A stretch of 64,000 nucleotides of DNA from Meira nashicola (lineage: Eukaryota > Basidiomycota > Exobasidiomycetes > Exobasidiales > Brachybasidiaceae). How positions within the stretch are numbered: position 1 is the stretch's first letter; each line of letters begins with the position of its first letter. Under the pieces are notes generated by a model. The model did no database searches and was not told the origin of the DNA. It worked only from the letters and a program-made list of their open reading frames with translations. The position numbers and the translations under genes were made by a program. The stretch covers positions 59,803 to 123,802 of the forward strand of contig BCJU01000006.1 of the NCBI GenBank assembly GCA_001600355.1, written 5' to 3'. Shown piece by piece: positions 62,460 to 64,000 of this stretch.

Positions 62460-64000
62460 GAGAATTTCGCTGCCAATTGCCCACATGGAAGTACCATACG
62501 AGCACCTGATTGGTGCGTGCCGGCTCAGGCAACGATAATAAGCTACTACACAGTATGAAAAAGAACGTTCTGCGTTCGATTCATCTCAAAATAGTCTGGT
62601 CGTCTATATCTGCGCTTCCGTTTCCGAATTTTATCGTAAGAAGTCACAGATGGCGGGCATGATGCCGCTTACCGGAAATGATCTTCTCTTTATTTCTCAA
62701 GTGACAATTCATTTATTTGGGCGGAAATATAAATTCGTAGTTGGGCAAAATGTCTTTGCTAATCGAAAGGAATTTGCGTTAAATCAGGTGTTTCTGTTGA
62801 ATAAAAATTGTACCATCAAAACCGTCAAGATGGTAAGATCTTTATCGACTCTGAAACGTCGATACTAAGAGACTGAGCACTTTACCTCAACAGATAGAAA
62901 TTCAGGCGAGCGGCAGCGACAGCTGCTGAGGTCACTTTCACACCCCTCGAATGTATCTAGTGCTTGAGCATCACTCATTGTTGAGTACGCAAAGCCCATT
63001 CAATGTACCTTAAGCCACTTTCCATCCCAGAGACACCGTGTCTTTGACGACCCCGTCTTCATCATATACAACAATGGCATAGGGAACGAATTGCGTACGT
63101 AAGGTACGAGAATGACGAAGGAATAAGCCCTACGGAACCTCTCTTCACCTTCAGCTGCAAATTTCAATGTAGGTCAAGGCTATCTAGTTCTGCATGTGAA
63201 ATATGTCATATAATTGTTTATTCTGAAAAGCCTGACCTCTTGGACTACGGTTTTTACATGAGTGAAAGCTAAAACATCACAAATCAATCATCACCATTGA
63301 TCATGCTCTTTCCCTCAAGAGTAGACCTTTTCGTAAATTTGTCTTCATATGCTTTCCTCTATTTTGTTTCCTCTATCTGGTACCCATATCAAAATGGTAA
63401 CGTAATGATTATTCATACCACTATGGTACTTTACCAGTACTAGAAGGGAGCGAACCACAATTTTGACATTCATGTTCGTGTTGGTTGTGCTTAGCTGTAA
63501 CACAAGTGCGGTAATCCCTGGACTAAAATGCGAGCAGCGCCTGGATAAAATTGCGGGCTAAACGAAACATGTTTATCTCAAACATCGAAGCAAGTCCACG
63601 CTTGTCGTGCACAGATACACACATAGCTCGAAAGACAAAGGAAGCGCGGCTAAACTATGTGCGCGCGTGTAAAAGTGGGAGGGGCAAAATTAGGTCAAAA
63701 GTGCCGTTAGCCAAAGAGAAAAAATTATTTAAAAAGTTTAAGTTAATATTATTATTTCTACAATTATGCATGTTGATTGCTTCTGTGCATGTGCTGTCAA
63801 AATTTGAAACGTAGAAGACAATGCCTGTGCCTGGTCAAGAGGTAAAGATAAGAAAAAAATTGGGCTATCGGCAATTGTACATGCGTTATCTATCGAAACT
63901 ATTTTTCTGGCCAATTGCTTGCCCTGCAGAAGCTAAAGCTCGTTGCACATCGATGTAAGATGAGTTCAAAAAGCTCGGATTAGCCGACGTGAAGGAAATG
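62460..64000. other. Intergenic / unassigned end of window
   Basis: A 72-residue ORF at 62650-62868 (LLFISQVTIHLFGRKYKFVV) follows a GTAAG...CAG sequence and may be an exon of an unresolved gene. The last 1.1 kb shows no sustained coding signal; an ORF at 63551-63814 is Lys/Arg-rich and not credible as a known protein. Confidence 0.4.

Noticed and set aside
63551..63814. Lys/Arg-rich 87-codon ORF near the window end
   Set aside because: It has low-complexity basic composition and no motif; chance is likelier.

Overview
This window is nuclear DNA from a dikaryotic fungus, probably yeast-like or dimorphic. It is AT-rich. Introns are few and short (51-89 nt) with GTGAGT/GTAAGT-type donors and CAG/TAG acceptors. 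Gene content is typically fungal: four intact Zn2Cys6 regulators, DHA1 and sugar-type MFS transporters, an alpha-1,3-glucan synthase, a PASK-like kinase, a nitrilase and small secreted proteins. I cannot fix the phylum; a basidiomycete is a weak preference. I see no rRNA, tRNA or CRISPR array. Most coordinates rest on my own splice reconstruction, checked by phase and protein motifs.

Layout. 0-7 kb: a Zn2Cys6 regulator with a cryptic last exon, a decayed regulator fragment, a PPxY-bearing secreted protein and a truncated secreted cyclophilin. 6.7-12.6 kb: a likely functional module of sugar-type MFS transporter, divergent nitrilase and a Zn2Cys6 regulator; the shared promoter holds a 12-bp-phased triple TTCCGAAAACG repeat and a CGG-N11-CCG site. 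12.8-13.2 kb: a dead carotenoid-cleavage oxygenase. 13.3-22.4 kb: an MDR oxidoreductase, an alpha/beta hydrolase flanked by diverged direct repeats, a DHA1 transporter, a regulator with two tandem Zn2Cys6 clusters, and an HSL-type esterase. 22.8-25.6 kb: a five-module predicted RNA-repair protein (2H phosphoesterase, helical region, DSP phosphatase, P-loop kinase, RNA ligase), the most striking gene here. 26-27.6 kb: a degenerate AT-rich island. 27.7-39.4 kb: a peroxisomal-type acyl-CoA thioesterase, the 2430-residue alpha-glucan synthase and a PASK-like kinase. 40-55 kb: a broken secreted protein gene, another Zn2Cys6 regulator, a truncated LIM-like protein, an intronless secreted GH97 glycosidase, an alpha/beta hydrolase, membrane proteins and a Q/E-rich GPI-type protein. 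55.4-57 kb: a decayed regulator joined to membrane-protein debris. 59.4-62.5 kb: a nine-exon gene encoding a GIY-YIG-like nuclease domain protein, much more intron-rich than the rest.

Overall it looks like an accessory, fast-evolving segment: catabolic and transport genes with local regulators, several relics of duplicated or lost genes, repeated GC-rich palindromes in AT-rich spacers, and genes (RNA repair, GH97, GIY-YIG) whose composition, architecture or phylogenetic spread suggests unusual history.
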